A stretch of DNA of 32,613 nucleotides. Source: a bacterium. Its GTDB lineage: Bacteria; Acidobacteriota; Aminicenantia; Aminicenantales; Aminicenantaceae. The stretch spans positions 1-32,613 of the forward strand of contig JAGXKI010000026.1 of assembly GCA_018335295.1 (NCBI GenBank). Reading direction: 5' to 3'. The notes below the pieces were generated by a model. It had not been told where the DNA came from. It ran no database searches and saw nothing but the letters and a program-made list of their open reading frames with translations. A program made the translations under genes and the position numbers. Positions 24,332-32,468 of the stretch are shown here, piece by piece (position 1 is the first letter of the stretch; each line of letters starts with the position of its first letter).

Positions 24332-25855
24332 TCATTGAATCTTAAATCTTTCCTTGGGCAGAATTCCGGGAACTTGGTTATAAACCGCATCTATACTGTC
24401 CTCATCCAACTTTTCATCCGGTCCAGAAAGAATTTCTTGAAGCTTTTTATAAGCTTTAAGAAACACCTTATCCTCAGAATCATGGCTTTCAAAAGGATAA
24501 GGGGGACTGATCAACCCTTTCCTTCGGGCTTTCCTGATTTGCTTAGCAAAAAGTTTCATTTTACTGCCCAGAACCTTCCTTATATCTTTGAGCATTTCTT
24601 CCTGATCTTCTTGGCCAAATGAAGGCTGCCGGAGAATTCCCCTTATCATACCTATCTGAGCCTCATCAAGCACAGCCTGTAAAGGGCAAAAGATATTGGT
24701 TTTATCCAATAATCCCACAGAATAATGAATGTACGGGGGTCCCGCCGAAGCCACTCTCAACTGAGAAAAAACCTTATCTATAGTAGCCTGTAAGCCGGGG
24801 ACCTTAGCATCCCCTACCCCAGCTGAAGAATAGCAGGGTATACCATAATGCCGGGCCATCTGGATGCAGTCCATGTTGTAATGGATGAACTCGGGAATGC
24901 CGTAGAAATCATGGAGTGTATCCAGACGAGCGCGCACAGGAACAGCCCCATAGAGAACAGGGGTCCCTGGATTCACGATCTGAGCCAGGATAATCCCGGC
25001 CAGAATTTCAGCATTTATCTGAGCCACCATCCCTTCTTCCTGAATAGGAGCTGTGGAACCACCCTGGGGAGAACTGGAGAGCACTACGGGAATTCCCTTT
25101 TGAGCGATGGAAATGAGTTTAGAAGTGGTGTCTTTCAACATTTGAAGAGGACTTTTTATCACACAAGTGATAAAGGAAATGAGGGGATTCTCTCTGAACT
25201 GTTCCGGTCCGCCAGCTACAATTTCTGCCAATTTGAGCACATCCTCCAGCCGTTCTTCTTTAACCAAACCAGCCTGGACATGCTTGGTCATGTACATCAA
25301 AGAGGCCATAAAGACATTCACATCTTTGTTATCCGGGTTAATATCTTCATCCTGAATATTGATATTCCGGATAAAGAAATCAACGTTAGATAGACTGTTG
25401 CACAACTTGGCTGACTGGCAAAGATGACGGACGGAACCCCTTTCCTGGCTGAAAACAGGATAGGAAAGGGTCTGGGAAGGATATTTTCGACTCTGAAATT
25501 CATCCATATCAGCGGACAAATAGATATTGGTTTCGGAACCAGTCCCAAAATAAAGGCGGGGAACGCGGGCGTCCAAAACCAATCGGTTGGCTGGATTTCT
25601 GGCTCCTAGAATCACTTTGGGAGGAACTTTCTCCAAAGTTTGTTCCACCATATTTTTTGGAAACCGCACCTGCCACGCTTCTTCTCCCTCTCCCTGGGAA
25701 ACAGTGCACCCCGCATTTTTATAAAGTTGAGCCGCTTTCTGGTTGGTACAGGTAATCCCCGGATCTTCCAGAAGGGAGAGAGTCGCTTTATGGATGATTT
25801 CAACCTGGTTCTGGCTCAATCGATTTTCTGGATGGACTCTGGTTCCTTCTTTCAT
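24332..25855 (-). CDS. MttB-family corrinoid methyltransferase, non-pyrrolysine (paralog 2)
   Basis: 507 residues from the ATG at 25855, chosen because GGGGAG precedes it with good spacing. A GTG at 25897 that overlaps the preceding gene's stop is the alternative and would add 14 residues. Family motifs: LYFGTGSETNIYLS, SSSPQGGSTAP, NPGTPVLYGAVPV, MARHYGIPCYSSAGVGD. There is no in-frame TAG. A segment of about 15 residues (RKYPSQTLSYPVFSQE) makes the region after the GTGS motif longer than in paralogs 1 and 3. It should methylate the corrinoid protein encoded next (24180) at the expense of an N-methylated, probably quaternary, amine. Its pocket segment (RLDTLHDFYGIPEF) differs from both paralogs. 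Confidence 0.92.
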   Translation of the reverse strand: MKEGTRVHPENRLSQNQVEIIHKATLSLLEDPGITCTNQKAAQLYKNAGCTVSQGEGEEAWQVRFPKNMVEQTLEKVPPKVILGARNPANRLVLDARVPRLYFGTGSETNIYLSADMDEFQSRKYPSQTLSYPVFSQERGSVRHLCQSAKLCNSLSNVDFFIRNINIQDEDINPDNKDVNVFMASLMYMTKHVQAGLVKEERLEDVLKLAEIVAGGPEQFRENPLISFITCVIKSPLQMLKDTTSKLISIAQKGIPVVLSSSPQGGSTAPIQEEGMVAQINAEILAGIILAQIVNPGTPVLYGAVPVRARLDTLHDFYGIPEFIHYNMDCIQMARHYGIPCYSSAGVGDAKVPGLQATIDKVFSQLRVASAGPPYIHYSVGLLDKTNIFCPLQAVLDEAQIGMIRGILRQPSFGQEDQEEMLKDIRKVLGSKMKLFAKQIRKARRKGLISPPYPFESHDSEDKVFLKAYKKLQEILSGPDEKLDEDSIDAVYNQVPGILPKERFKIQ

Positions 25856-25893
25856 GATTTCACTCCCCACTCTTCCTCCTCTTGTTTGTCTGA

Positions 25894-26721
25894 TCACTTC
25901 TTTTTTTTCTGGGGCCCAAACTCACCCTTTCGGACTGCCCGGGTATAGCTGCGGCAGTATTTATCTCTGCCGGCAATCAATTTACCCAGGAGTATGGCTT
26001 TCCGCACTCCGTCTTTGGTAGGATCGCAGATTGCAGCATCCAGTCCATGGGTGATAGCGGCAGTCAACAGAGCTTCGTTAATCCGTGTGCGTTTGGGGAG
26101 TCCTATGGAGACATTGGAAATCCCCATGGATGTTTTCGAATTGGGCAGTTCTTCCTTTATTTTCCGCAGTGTTGCCAGAGCTATTTTTTCGTAGGAGGTA
26201 TTCGCTGAAAGGGGAATCACTAAGGGGTCAAATAGGAGATTTTCTTCCTTCACTCCCGCTTTCATTGCGTGTTCGTAAATTTCCTTGCACACCTGGGTAC
26301 GCTCCTCAGCATCCTTAGGAATTCCCTCCGTTCCCATAGCCAAACATATCACAGGCATACTGTTTTCCTGAATCACAGGGAACACAGCATCAAGGATTTT
26401 CTTGTCGTTTTTGACTGAATTGACCAGAAAATCCCGTCTTCCGTTCAGATGTTCAACTCCTTTTTGAATGATGGTGGGATTGGCTGAATCAATACTAAAT
26501 TTCTTTTCTGTGGTTTCCAGAGCTAAATCAATCAGCCAGCACATATGCTCGATTTCTTTCTGCTCATCTCCAGAACCGGTCCCGGCATTCAAGTCGATAT
26601 AAACCGCTCCAGCCTTGTCTTGAGCCTCAATCTGCTGCTTTATTGTATCCTCATCACGGTTGATAATAGCTCTAGAAATTGATTTTCTTGAAGCATTTAT
26701 TTTTTCACCGATAATAATCAT
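25894..26721 (-). CDS. Methyltetrahydrofolate:corrinoid methyltransferase (MtrH/MtgA/AcsE-like)
   Basis: Pterin-binding TIM-barrel enzyme of 275 residues that passes the methyl group from the methylated corrinoid protein to tetrahydrofolate. Motifs: MIIIGEKINAS at the N terminus, YIDLNAGTG, KFSIDSANP, VNSVKND, GISNVSIGLPKR and DAAICDPTKDG, which place it with MtgA of Desulfitobacterium and AcsE. The start at 26721 follows GAGG. A GTG at 26733 overlaps the upstream stop and is less likely. It sits between two MttB homologs and is the single exit for methyl groups to MetF. The C terminus ends in a lysine run. Confidence 0.92.
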   Translation of the reverse strand: MIIIGEKINASRKSISRAIINRDEDTIKQQIEAQDKAGAVYIDLNAGTGSGDEQKEIEHMCWLIDLALETTEKKFSIDSANPTIIQKGVEHLNGRRDFLVNSVKNDKKILDAVFPVIQENSMPVICLAMGTEGIPKDAEERTQVCKEIYEHAMKAGVKEENLLFDPLVIPLSANTSYEKIALATLRKIKEELPNSKTSMGISNVSIGLPKRTRINEALLTAAITHGLDAAICDPTKDGVRKAILLGKLIAGRDKYCRSYTRAVRKGEFGPQKKKK

Positions 26722-26729
26722 TGGGCACC

Positions 26730-28229
26730 TCACTTTTTTGATTTTTTTTCTCTCACGAAGTTTTCTTTCTTGATTTTAGGGAATGACTTCATTAATCCAT
26801 CTGCTAATTTTTGGTCCATGTAAAAGACAGGCTCTGAGGAAAGGATTTCCTTAACCTTTTCATGGGCCAGTTCGGCAGTGGTTTTGGACCCATGCTGAGT
26901 CCAATCTTCCCGGTTTTCCCTATTACTTAACTGAGGAAAATAATGGTCCTTGTACATGTACTTCCGTGTATGCCGGTCTGCTATGAAATTTCCCCCAGGC
27001 CCTACATTTTTTATAGTCTCAAAGGCCAGAGTATCTTCATTGACTTCAAACCCTTTTACTGTCCGGTAGACCATTCCCAAAATTTCATCATCTATAACCA
27101 ACTTCTCTTTGCTGACAGTTAAGGCGAATTCCATCAATCCTGCCGCGTCATGGATAAAGTCCCCTCCTGCAAGAGCCACCATGAGATTACTGATGGCGGA
27201 TTCATACCCGCACTGAGTATCCAGACTTTTGGAGTCAGAAATTCCGGCTGTGGAATAATAGGGAAAGCCGTAATGCCTTGCCAATTGAGCGATCGCCGCA
27301 TTGAGCATACCGCTTTCGACTGAACCTCCCAGATAACTCACATCGCGAAAATCAACAGAGGTAGCCACACTCCCATAGATCACCGGAGCACCCGGATTAG
27401 CCAACTGACTCAGCATGATATTGATGAGTCCGTCACAATTCTGTACGACCAGAGTCCCAGCCAGGGAGGCCGGAGCTGTGGCTCCTGAGAGCGGCTCTAC
27501 AGGAACAGCTGTAGGAATGGATTTTCTGGCTAGATCGATCATGAATGATCCATATTTGCTGTCTAAACGAAGAGGACTGATTCCACAAGTAATCATGGAG
27601 ATAATCGGTCTTTCTCTTAAAGCTTCGGGACTTCCAGCCACTTTTTCCGCCATTTGAATCACTTCATTGATTCCCTCTTGGGTGTAAATTCCGCCCATCA
27701 CATGCTTCGAAGTGAAATTCAATCCCGCAAAGAAACGGTTGATGTCCACTGCTTCTCCGGCCAGCTCATTGGGGTAAGTTGGGAGAAGCATTCCATGAAT
27801 ATTTTCCATCTGATCCACAATACGGATAACCTCAATGAGGTCCTGCAGATTAGCCGGACGCCTTTTCTGTGTCTCGTAGTCAAGGACATTCAGGGCGGTT
27901 CCACCCGTGGTGAAATAAACATTTCCTGAACCCAGATAAAGGTCATGTTTAGAGTCCCGACCGTACAGGGTCACCTGAGAGGGAATCGATGAAATCAATT
28001 TCTTCACCAGGGATTCTTTCACTCGAACTTTCCGGGATTCATGGTCCACGGTGGCCCCCGCTTTTTTAAACATCTCAAAAGCTTCCGGTTGTCTGACTTC
28101 AAAACCCACTTCTTCCAGCACTTTCATGGTGGTCTGATGGATTTTTTGGATTTCACCTGGGGTTAGAGGCTGATATGGCCAGGGTCGGTCCCCTTTTTTG
28201 TGAGTGCTCTTATTCATTTTTTTAGACAT
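26730..28229 (-). CDS. MttB-family corrinoid methyltransferase, non-pyrrolysine (paralog 3)
   Basis: 499 residues; first methyltransferase of the cluster. Motifs: YFTTGGTALNVLDYE, PVEPLSGATAPAS, NPGAPVIYGSV, LARHYGFPYYSTAGISDSKS. The usual PQGGSTAP is replaced by PLSGATAP, and the pocket (SVDFRDVSYLGGSVES) differs from paralogs 1 and 2. There is no in-frame TAG. The LSGATAP/RDVSYLGGS form resembles the large uncharacterised branch of COG5598 proteins. A strong GGAGG precedes the ATG at 28229, which overlaps the end of the activation-protein gene by 8 bp. Methyl acceptor: one of the two corrinoid proteins. Substrate unknown. Confidence 0.92.
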   Translation of the reverse strand: MSKKMNKSTHKKGDRPWPYQPLTPGEIQKIHQTTMKVLEEVGFEVRQPEAFEMFKKAGATVDHESRKVRVKESLVKKLISSIPSQVTLYGRDSKHDLYLGSGNVYFTTGGTALNVLDYETQKRRPANLQDLIEVIRIVDQMENIHGMLLPTYPNELAGEAVDINRFFAGLNFTSKHVMGGIYTQEGINEVIQMAEKVAGSPEALRERPIISMITCGISPLRLDSKYGSFMIDLARKSIPTAVPVEPLSGATAPASLAGTLVVQNCDGLINIMLSQLANPGAPVIYGSVATSVDFRDVSYLGGSVESGMLNAAIAQLARHYGFPYYSTAGISDSKSLDTQCGYESAISNLMVALAGGDFIHDAAGLMEFALTVSKEKLVIDDEILGMVYRTVKGFEVNEDTLAFETIKNVGPGGNFIADRHTRKYMYKDHYFPQLSNRENREDWTQHGSKTTAELAHEKVKEILSSEPVFYMDQKLADGLMKSFPKIKKENFVREKKSKK

Positions 28230-28917
28230 GAGCCTCCTTTCTTATTGTTCGTCTATAAGGACATTCTCTTTTAGCACAACTCAAACAAATATTTTCTGAC
28301 TTCTCTTGGGAATCCATGGCACAAACCCCCAGAACACCCGAGATAGATTTCCGGGGAGACATCAAACACTCTCCGGATAATTTCACCTCGATGGACTCGG
28401 AAGGAAGGACCTGGAAAATTTTGCGCTGTTCTTGAACCGGCCAATCACAATATCCTGGGCTGTAACGCAGAGTGGTTTTTTCCTGACCGTTCAGTTTTTC
28501 ATCAATATGATTCTTAAGATACTTCGCTGCGGATTCAGCGGCCACCGAAGCCACCGAATCGAGAATATATCCATAGTGGGGACGAGTTTTCATGTTTTTA
28601 TGAATGATCTTATCGATCTCTTCTCCCAAGGTGGTGATAAACACAGCCGCTTTATCGCAGGGTCCAAGTAGAGTTTTAAGTTTTCTGCTTTTAATGGAAA
28701 TTTGGTCATCCAGAATGATGGATCCATTTTTATTAGCTACAGGAAGGATGCGGTACATCGCTCGGGGTTTCGCTTTTTGGCCAATTTCTTTCACTGCTTT
28801 TTTGAGCTTTCTCCTTAAACGTCCGGAGGGTTTGGACCTTCCTTTCCCTCCCATCCGTCGGAGGATAGACTTCTCTGTCATCTTTACCGGGATATGCTTC
28901 AACATTTCTACTCTCAT
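28222..28917 (-). CDS. Stand-alone B12-dependent methionine synthase activation-domain protein with C-terminal Cys cluster
   Basis: 231 residues resembling the activation (AdoMet-binding) domain of MetH as a free protein. Key motifs: RYSPGYCDWP (151-160, the AdoMet-binding RxxPGYxxxP), SGECLMSPRKSISGVLGV (182-198) and a helical region with DSVASVAAESAAKYL. In MetH this domain uses AdoMet and an electron to rescue oxidised cob(II)alamin. No metH is in the window. Its place before the methyltransferase genes suggests it reactivates their corrinoid proteins, in place of RamA/RACo-type activators. The C terminus adds four cysteines (C199, C211-x2-C214-x4-C219) that could hold an Fe-S cluster for the electron. 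The ATG at 28917 follows GAGG, and the end overlaps the next gene. Confidence 0.87.
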   Translation of the reverse strand: MRVEMLKHIPVKMTEKSILRRMGGKGRSKPSGRLRRKLKKAVKEIGQKAKPRAMYRILPVANKNGSIILDDQISIKSRKLKTLLGPCDKAAVFITTLGEEIDKIIHKNMKTRPHYGYILDSVASVAAESAAKYLKNHIDEKLNGQEKTTLRYSPGYCDWPVQEQRKIFQVLPSESIEVKLSGECLMSPRKSISGVLGVCAMDSQEKSENICLSCAKRECPYRRTIRKEAHV

Positions 28918-28954
28918 TTTTGAATCCTCATATTATAATTGCTGAACTATATGA

Positions 28955-29431
28955 TTAATCGAGCGGAGTCGGTGGAACCTCTTCAGCCCCGATGATTTTT
29001 ATGATGGTATTCAGGGCAGAATAGATTCCGTAAACTTCTGTTGGTTTCAAATCTTTAAGGCCTCTTATCAGCTTCTCTTCAATCAAGTCAGGTAAATTTT
29101 TCCCAAACTCGTAGCCATCTTCGGTTAATTCAATCTGGATGGCTCTTCGGTCCACCAACTGCCGGTTGCGCTGGACCAAACCTTTTTCTTCCAGCCTGTC
29201 AATAATTCCGGTGATATTTGCCGGAGTTACATTGAGCTGACGGCTCAATTTCACAGGAGACAAAGGACCTGAAGCTTCACAAAGACTCTTGATAACCAGA
29301 CTTTGAGGTCCCGTAATCCCATATTTCTTCATCATGTTTCTGGAATCATGATAGATAAGGCTCACGATGCGCCTGAGAGCCCAAACAATATTTTTTACAT
29401 TATTTTCAAACTGTTGATTCATTTGATCCAT
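28955..29431 (-). CDS. MarR-family transcriptional regulator
   Basis: A 158-residue winged-helix regulator. The recognition region reads PLSPVKLSRQLNVTPANITGIIDRLEEKGLVQR, followed by the wing RQLVDRRAIQIELTEDG (DxR motif present). N- and C-terminal helices would form the dimer interface. The start at 29431 (MDQMNQQ) is chosen because the frame upstream of it contains the predicted promoter and its -10. The next gene follows after 37 bp, so it heads the methyltransferase operon. Two palindromes around its promoter are probable binding sites. By family it would be a repressor released by a small molecule, perhaps the methylated substrate. Confidence 0.9.
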   Translation of the reverse strand: MDQMNQQFENNVKNIVWALRRIVSLIYHDSRNMMKKYGITGPQSLVIKSLCEASGPLSPVKLSRQLNVTPANITGIIDRLEEKGLVQRNRQLVDRRAIQIELTEDGYEFGKNLPDLIEEKLIRGLKDLKPTEVYGIYSALNTIIKIIGAEEVPPTPLD

Positions 29432-29463
29432 TCTTTTACTCTTTAGTAATGATATTTGAGCTG

Positions 29464-29479
29464 ATACTTTCAAAAGTAT
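29464..29479. promoter_or_regulatory. Probable MarR operator O1, over the -10 and start site
   Basis: ATACTTT, CA, AAAGTAT: a 7-bp inverted repeat (29464-29470/29473-29479) that overlaps the -10 hexamer and the expected transcription start of the marR operon. Protein bound here would block polymerase. Confidence 0.55.
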
Positions 29480-29503
29480 AATTACCAAACGTAAAAAAGT
29501 CAA
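29475..29503 (-). promoter_or_regulatory. Promoter of the marR-methyltransferase operon
   Basis: Minus strand TTGACT (29503-29498), exactly 17 bases, TATACT (29480-29475). Transcription would begin near 29468, leaving a leader of about 37 bases before the ATG at 29431. It is the only strong promoter found ahead of the 12-kb cluster. Confidence 0.75.
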
Positions 29504-29504
29504 G

Positions 29505-29521
29505 ACTTTTATTTTAAAAGT
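29505..29521. promoter_or_regulatory. Probable MarR operator O2, just upstream of the -35
   Basis: ACTTTTA, TTT, TAAAAGT: a 7-bp inverted repeat directly upstream of the -35. It shares the ACTTT/AAAGT half-sites with O1. A further AAAAGT-ATAA-ACTTTT (29516-29531) overlaps it. Confidence 0.5.
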
Positions 29522-29531
29522 ATAAACTTTT

Positions 29532-29767
29532 CAACCCTAAATATTTCAATGTTTAGGCTGACTTATTCAATTCGAGGGTGCTGGAGCCGCCTCACACCGA
29601 GTACGCAGCTTGGTAGGTGAGGGCCCCTCTAACAAAGCAGATGCATCACTAAAAGGTACTCATTTCCGTGATGAACCAGGACACAATTGCGGACACACGG
29701 CAAAAGGATGTGTGGGATTCCTCTCTTTTTGTATCCCATAAATATAACAAATAAAAGAGATTATAGC
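29532..29767. other. Gene-free stretch between marR promoter and tRNA-Arg
   Basis: About 235 bp with no credible gene. It holds a hairpin CCTCAC/GTGAGG (29590-29595/29617-29622) followed by GGCCCCTC, and TGGGAT/ATCCCA (29713-29718/29733-29738) shortly after the tRNA 3' end. Neither has a T-run in the tRNA direction. The second may still be the tRNA transcript end. No copy of the tRNA 3' end was found, so there is no sign of an attachment site. Confidence 0.4.
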
Positions 29768-29845
29768 TGGCACCCCTGGCCGGACTCGAACCGGCGGCTC
29801 AGGGATTAGGAATCCCTTGCTCTGTCCGAACTGAGCTACAGGGGT
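29768..29845 (-). tRNA. tRNA-Arg (anticodon CCT)
   Basis: Folds as a complete tRNA on the minus strand. The acceptor stem is ACCCCTG with CAGGGGT, followed by G and an encoded CCA at 29770-29768. The D stem is GCTC/GAGC. The anticodon stem is AGGGA/TCCCT with loop TTCCTAA, so the anticodon is CCT and reads AGG. The variable loop has five bases. The T arm is GCCGG-TTCGAGT-CCGGC. Single copy, no intron. Confidence 0.95.
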
Positions 29846-29974
29846 ACCTTCCCTTTTTCCTTGATAAGTGTACCAGCTAAAGAAAATGTTTTCAATTGAA
29901 AGCATTTCCATTTCCCTCAGCTTTTAATAGTTATACTCATCACCATTTGGGAAATGGTTCTATTTGTTTGACTC

Positions 29975-32149
29975 TTACTGCCCGGCCTTGGAAGAACTCC
30001 TTCGGGAAAGCTTTTCTTTCAGCAAACAATTTCTCTGGACCGGCTTATTATTTTTAATGGCAATATGCAGAGCCTTAAACGACCCTATGATCACACTCAA
30101 CCTCCGGGCTCTAGATAAAGCGGTATAGAATAAATTTCTTTGAAGCATGATATAATGCTGGGTAAGGAGAGGAAGAACCACGGCCTGATATTCGCTCCCT
30201 TGAGATTTGTGGACAGATATGGCATAAGCTAGTGTTAATTCATTCAGTTCTTCTTTTTCATAAGCAACCAATCTTTCTTCATAGTTCACTCTTACCCGGA
30301 AACTTTGAGGGTCTACTTCAGCCACTGTTCCAATGTCTCCGTTAAACACTTCTTTTTCGTAATTGTTTTTTATCTGCATGACTTTATCCCCAATTCTTAT
30401 CTCCCGATTTCCCAGCTTTAATCCTCTGCGGCCTGGATTGAGCCGGTTCTGGAGTTCGGTATTGAGATTATCCACCCCCACAGTGCCTCTGTACATAGGA
30501 CTGATAACCTGAATAAGAGGCGAAAGAGGATTCAAATGGAGCTTTCGAGGGATATGAAGGGCACATAATTTCATTACAATCTGGAAGACCCTCTGTTCAT
30601 CTTCCTGGGGGATAAAGTAAAAATCCGAATCTTTATCTCCCTTTTGAGGATAAACCAAGGATTTCCCTTGATTGACCCGGTGAGCGTTATACACGATCAG
30701 ACTCCCTCTTTCTTGACGGAAAATTTTATCCAATTTTATCACCCGGACCTTACCAGAGTCGATGATATCTCTTAAAAGGTTCCCCGGACCTACAGAGGGA
30801 AGTTGATCTTTATCTCCCACCAGGATAAGCCTCATCCATGGAGGGACAGCTTTGAGCAAATGGTACAACAAGGGCAAATCCACCATAGAAAATTCATCCA
30901 CAATCAAAGCTTCCCCCGTAAGAGGGTTGTTTTCATTTCTCCTGAAACTTCTCAACTTTGGGTTAAACTCCAGTATCCGGTGAAGAGTTTTTCCTTCCTT
31001 ATGAGTGGCCTCAGAAAGCCTTTTGGCTGCCCGCCCTGTCGGTGCGGCCAGCAAGACTCTTTGTCCCTGATCATGAAAGATATCCACAACCGTTTTGATG
31101 ATGGTTGTCTTTCCTGTTCCGGGTCCTCCTGTGATGACCAGTATTTTCCTCTGAAAACATTCTTTGATAGCTTCCTTTTGGGTGGGAGAAAAACAGAGGG
31201 AAAGTTCCCTCTCACTTCGAACCATGGCTTTATGGATATCAAAAGAAGATGAAAGAGGAAGAAAAGAGGATAATCTCTGGATAGAGTCCACCACTTCCTC
31301 CTCAGCTTTGTAAAAAAAAGGAAGATACAGCGCTCTTCCAGACTCTGTTTTCTCCACTTTCACCAAATTCTCTTTTTCCAAATCTTCCAGGGCCTTTTCT
31401 ATCCTTTCCCCGGAAACCTGCAGTTCTTTGGAACAACCTTCAGCCACTTTCTGGAAAAGGGAAAACACATGGCCCTGTTCGATATCTTTTTCCAAAAGAT
31501 AACGGATGAAGGCTTTGACTCTTTGAGGAGAAGTCGGGCTCATTCCTAACTTTAAGGCCATCTGATCGGCTGTTTTAAAACCAATTCCCCAAACATCCAA
31601 GGCGGCTTGATAGGGGTTTTCTTTCAGTATTTGGAAAGATTTTTTTCCATAATGCTGGTAGATTTTAGTGGCTAAGTGGGTGGATATATTGTGCTCCTGA
31701 AGGAACATAATCAACTCTCTTATCTCTTCATGTTTTGCCCAGGATTTCTTTATATCCTGGATTTTTTGAGCCCCGATCCCTGAAATTTCCTCTAGTTTAT
31801 GAGGATTTTCGGAAAGTATGTCGATGGTACGCGAACCGAATTTTTTGACGATCCTCCGGGCCATAACTGGTCCAATCCCCTTGATCAATCCGGAAGAAAG
31901 GTATTTTTCTATTCCCTTCGCCGATGAAGGAAGCACAGGAGAAAAATTTTCCACTCTAAACTGTCTTCCGTATCTTCGGTTCATTTCCCATTTTCCCTGG
32001 ACCTTCAGCATCTCTCCCGGAGAGACAGGAGGGAAAAGTCCCACGATGGTGATTCGGGGGCCATCCTCCAGGACAAACCGGCAAACTGTATACCCTGTAT
32101 GCGGGCTGTAAAAAATGATTTCTTCCACCGTTCCAATAAGATAATCCAT
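29975..32149 (-). CDS. recD2: RecD2-family ATP-dependent DNA helicase
   Basis: A 724-residue 5'-3' helicase of the RecD2 type found in bacteria without RecBCD. It has a long N-terminal extension: an OB-like start (about 1-75), then helix-hairpin-helix repeats (about 80-200; GLIKGIGPVMA, EEISGIGAQKI, VWGIGFKTADQM). The helicase core carries Walker A GGPGTGKTT (341-349), Walker B/DEFSMVD (near 415-421), the LVGDKDQLPSVGPG motif, and motif VI AYAISVHKSQGSEY near 640-655, ending with TALSRARR. RecD2 acts in DNA repair and replication-fork maintenance. AGGA precedes the ATG. The SAM hydrolase remnant lies just upstream on the same strand. Unrelated to the methyltransferase cluster. Confidence 0.95.
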   Translation of the reverse strand: MDYLIGTVEEIIFYSPHTGYTVCRFVLEDGPRITIVGLFPPVSPGEMLKVQGKWEMNRRYGRQFRVENFSPVLPSSAKGIEKYLSSGLIKGIGPVMARRIVKKFGSRTIDILSENPHKLEEISGIGAQKIQDIKKSWAKHEEIRELIMFLQEHNISTHLATKIYQHYGKKSFQILKENPYQAALDVWGIGFKTADQMALKLGMSPTSPQRVKAFIRYLLEKDIEQGHVFSLFQKVAEGCSKELQVSGERIEKALEDLEKENLVKVEKTESGRALYLPFFYKAEEEVVDSIQRLSSFLPLSSSFDIHKAMVRSERELSLCFSPTQKEAIKECFQRKILVITGGPGTGKTTIIKTVVDIFHDQGQRVLLAAPTGRAAKRLSEATHKEGKTLHRILEFNPKLRSFRRNENNPLTGEALIVDEFSMVDLPLLYHLLKAVPPWMRLILVGDKDQLPSVGPGNLLRDIIDSGKVRVIKLDKIFRQERGSLIVYNAHRVNQGKSLVYPQKGDKDSDFYFIPQEDEQRVFQIVMKLCALHIPRKLHLNPLSPLIQVISPMYRGTVGVDNLNTELQNRLNPGRRGLKLGNREIRIGDKVMQIKNNYEKEVFNGDIGTVAEVDPQSFRVRVNYEERLVAYEKEELNELTLAYAISVHKSQGSEYQAVVLPLLTQHYIMLQRNLFYTALSRARRLSVIIGSFKALHIAIKNNKPVQRNCLLKEKLSRRSSSKAGQ

Positions 32150-32165
32150 TGGTCTTCCTAAAAAA

Positions 32166-32432
32166 TCATTTTTTCGCTTTCAACACAACTTTATCCCCTG
32201 GCTGGGCCTTTAGCCTTTCTGCCGCAGAACCTCCTCTTACCGCAATCTCTAACAAATCCACACTATCAATGAGACAAAGAAGTTCCCCCGCAGAAACCGA
32301 TGAATAGTTTTGTTTATAGAAAATGGGTTCTTTTTTATAGGGATTGATTCGGGCCATTACCCCCTTCATCGAAGGAACAAAGAAGTCCTTTTCTCCAAAA
32401 TCAGTCAAAAGAGCAATAAGAAAATTCTGCAC
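32166..32432 (-). pseudogene. Internally deleted SAM hydrolase/SAM hydroxide adenosyltransferase-family remnant
   Basis: The frame joins two ends of the SAM_HAT (DUF62) family. The first about 30 residues, FLIALLTDFGEKDFFVPSMKG, match the family N terminus. From about residue 42, YSSVSAGELLCLIDSVDLLEIAVRGGS matches the far C-terminal domain, ending in GDKVVL. Full members have about 260 residues and this has 88, so some 170 residues including the central catalytic part are missing, with the frame kept. The start is taken as GTG at 32432, because the promoter at 32440-32468 puts the transcription start there. A TTG at 32468 lies within the promoter. It could be a remnant that still makes a small protein. 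It lies 16 bp before recD2 and may supply that gene's promoter. Confidence 0.72.
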
Positions 32433-32439
32433 CTTAATT

Positions 32440-32468
32440 ATATTAGGGGATTCCTTTTCAAGGGTCAA
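32440..32468 (-). promoter_or_regulatory. Promoter ahead of the SAM hydrolase remnant and recD2
   Basis: Minus strand TTGACC (32468-32463), 17 bases, TAATAT (32445-32440). Transcription would begin near 32433, next to the GTG at 32432, giving a leaderless message. It is probably also the source of recD2 transcripts. Confidence 0.55.

Noticed and set aside
19863-28229. Pyrrolysine-containing trimethylamine methyltransferases
   Set aside because: All three MttB-like frames run to their stops without an in-frame TAG, so the pyrrolysine type is excluded.
29504-29845. Genomic-island attachment site at tRNA-Arg
   Set aside because: No duplicate of the tRNA 3' end was found downstream, including near 17.1-17.6 kb, and there is no integrase.
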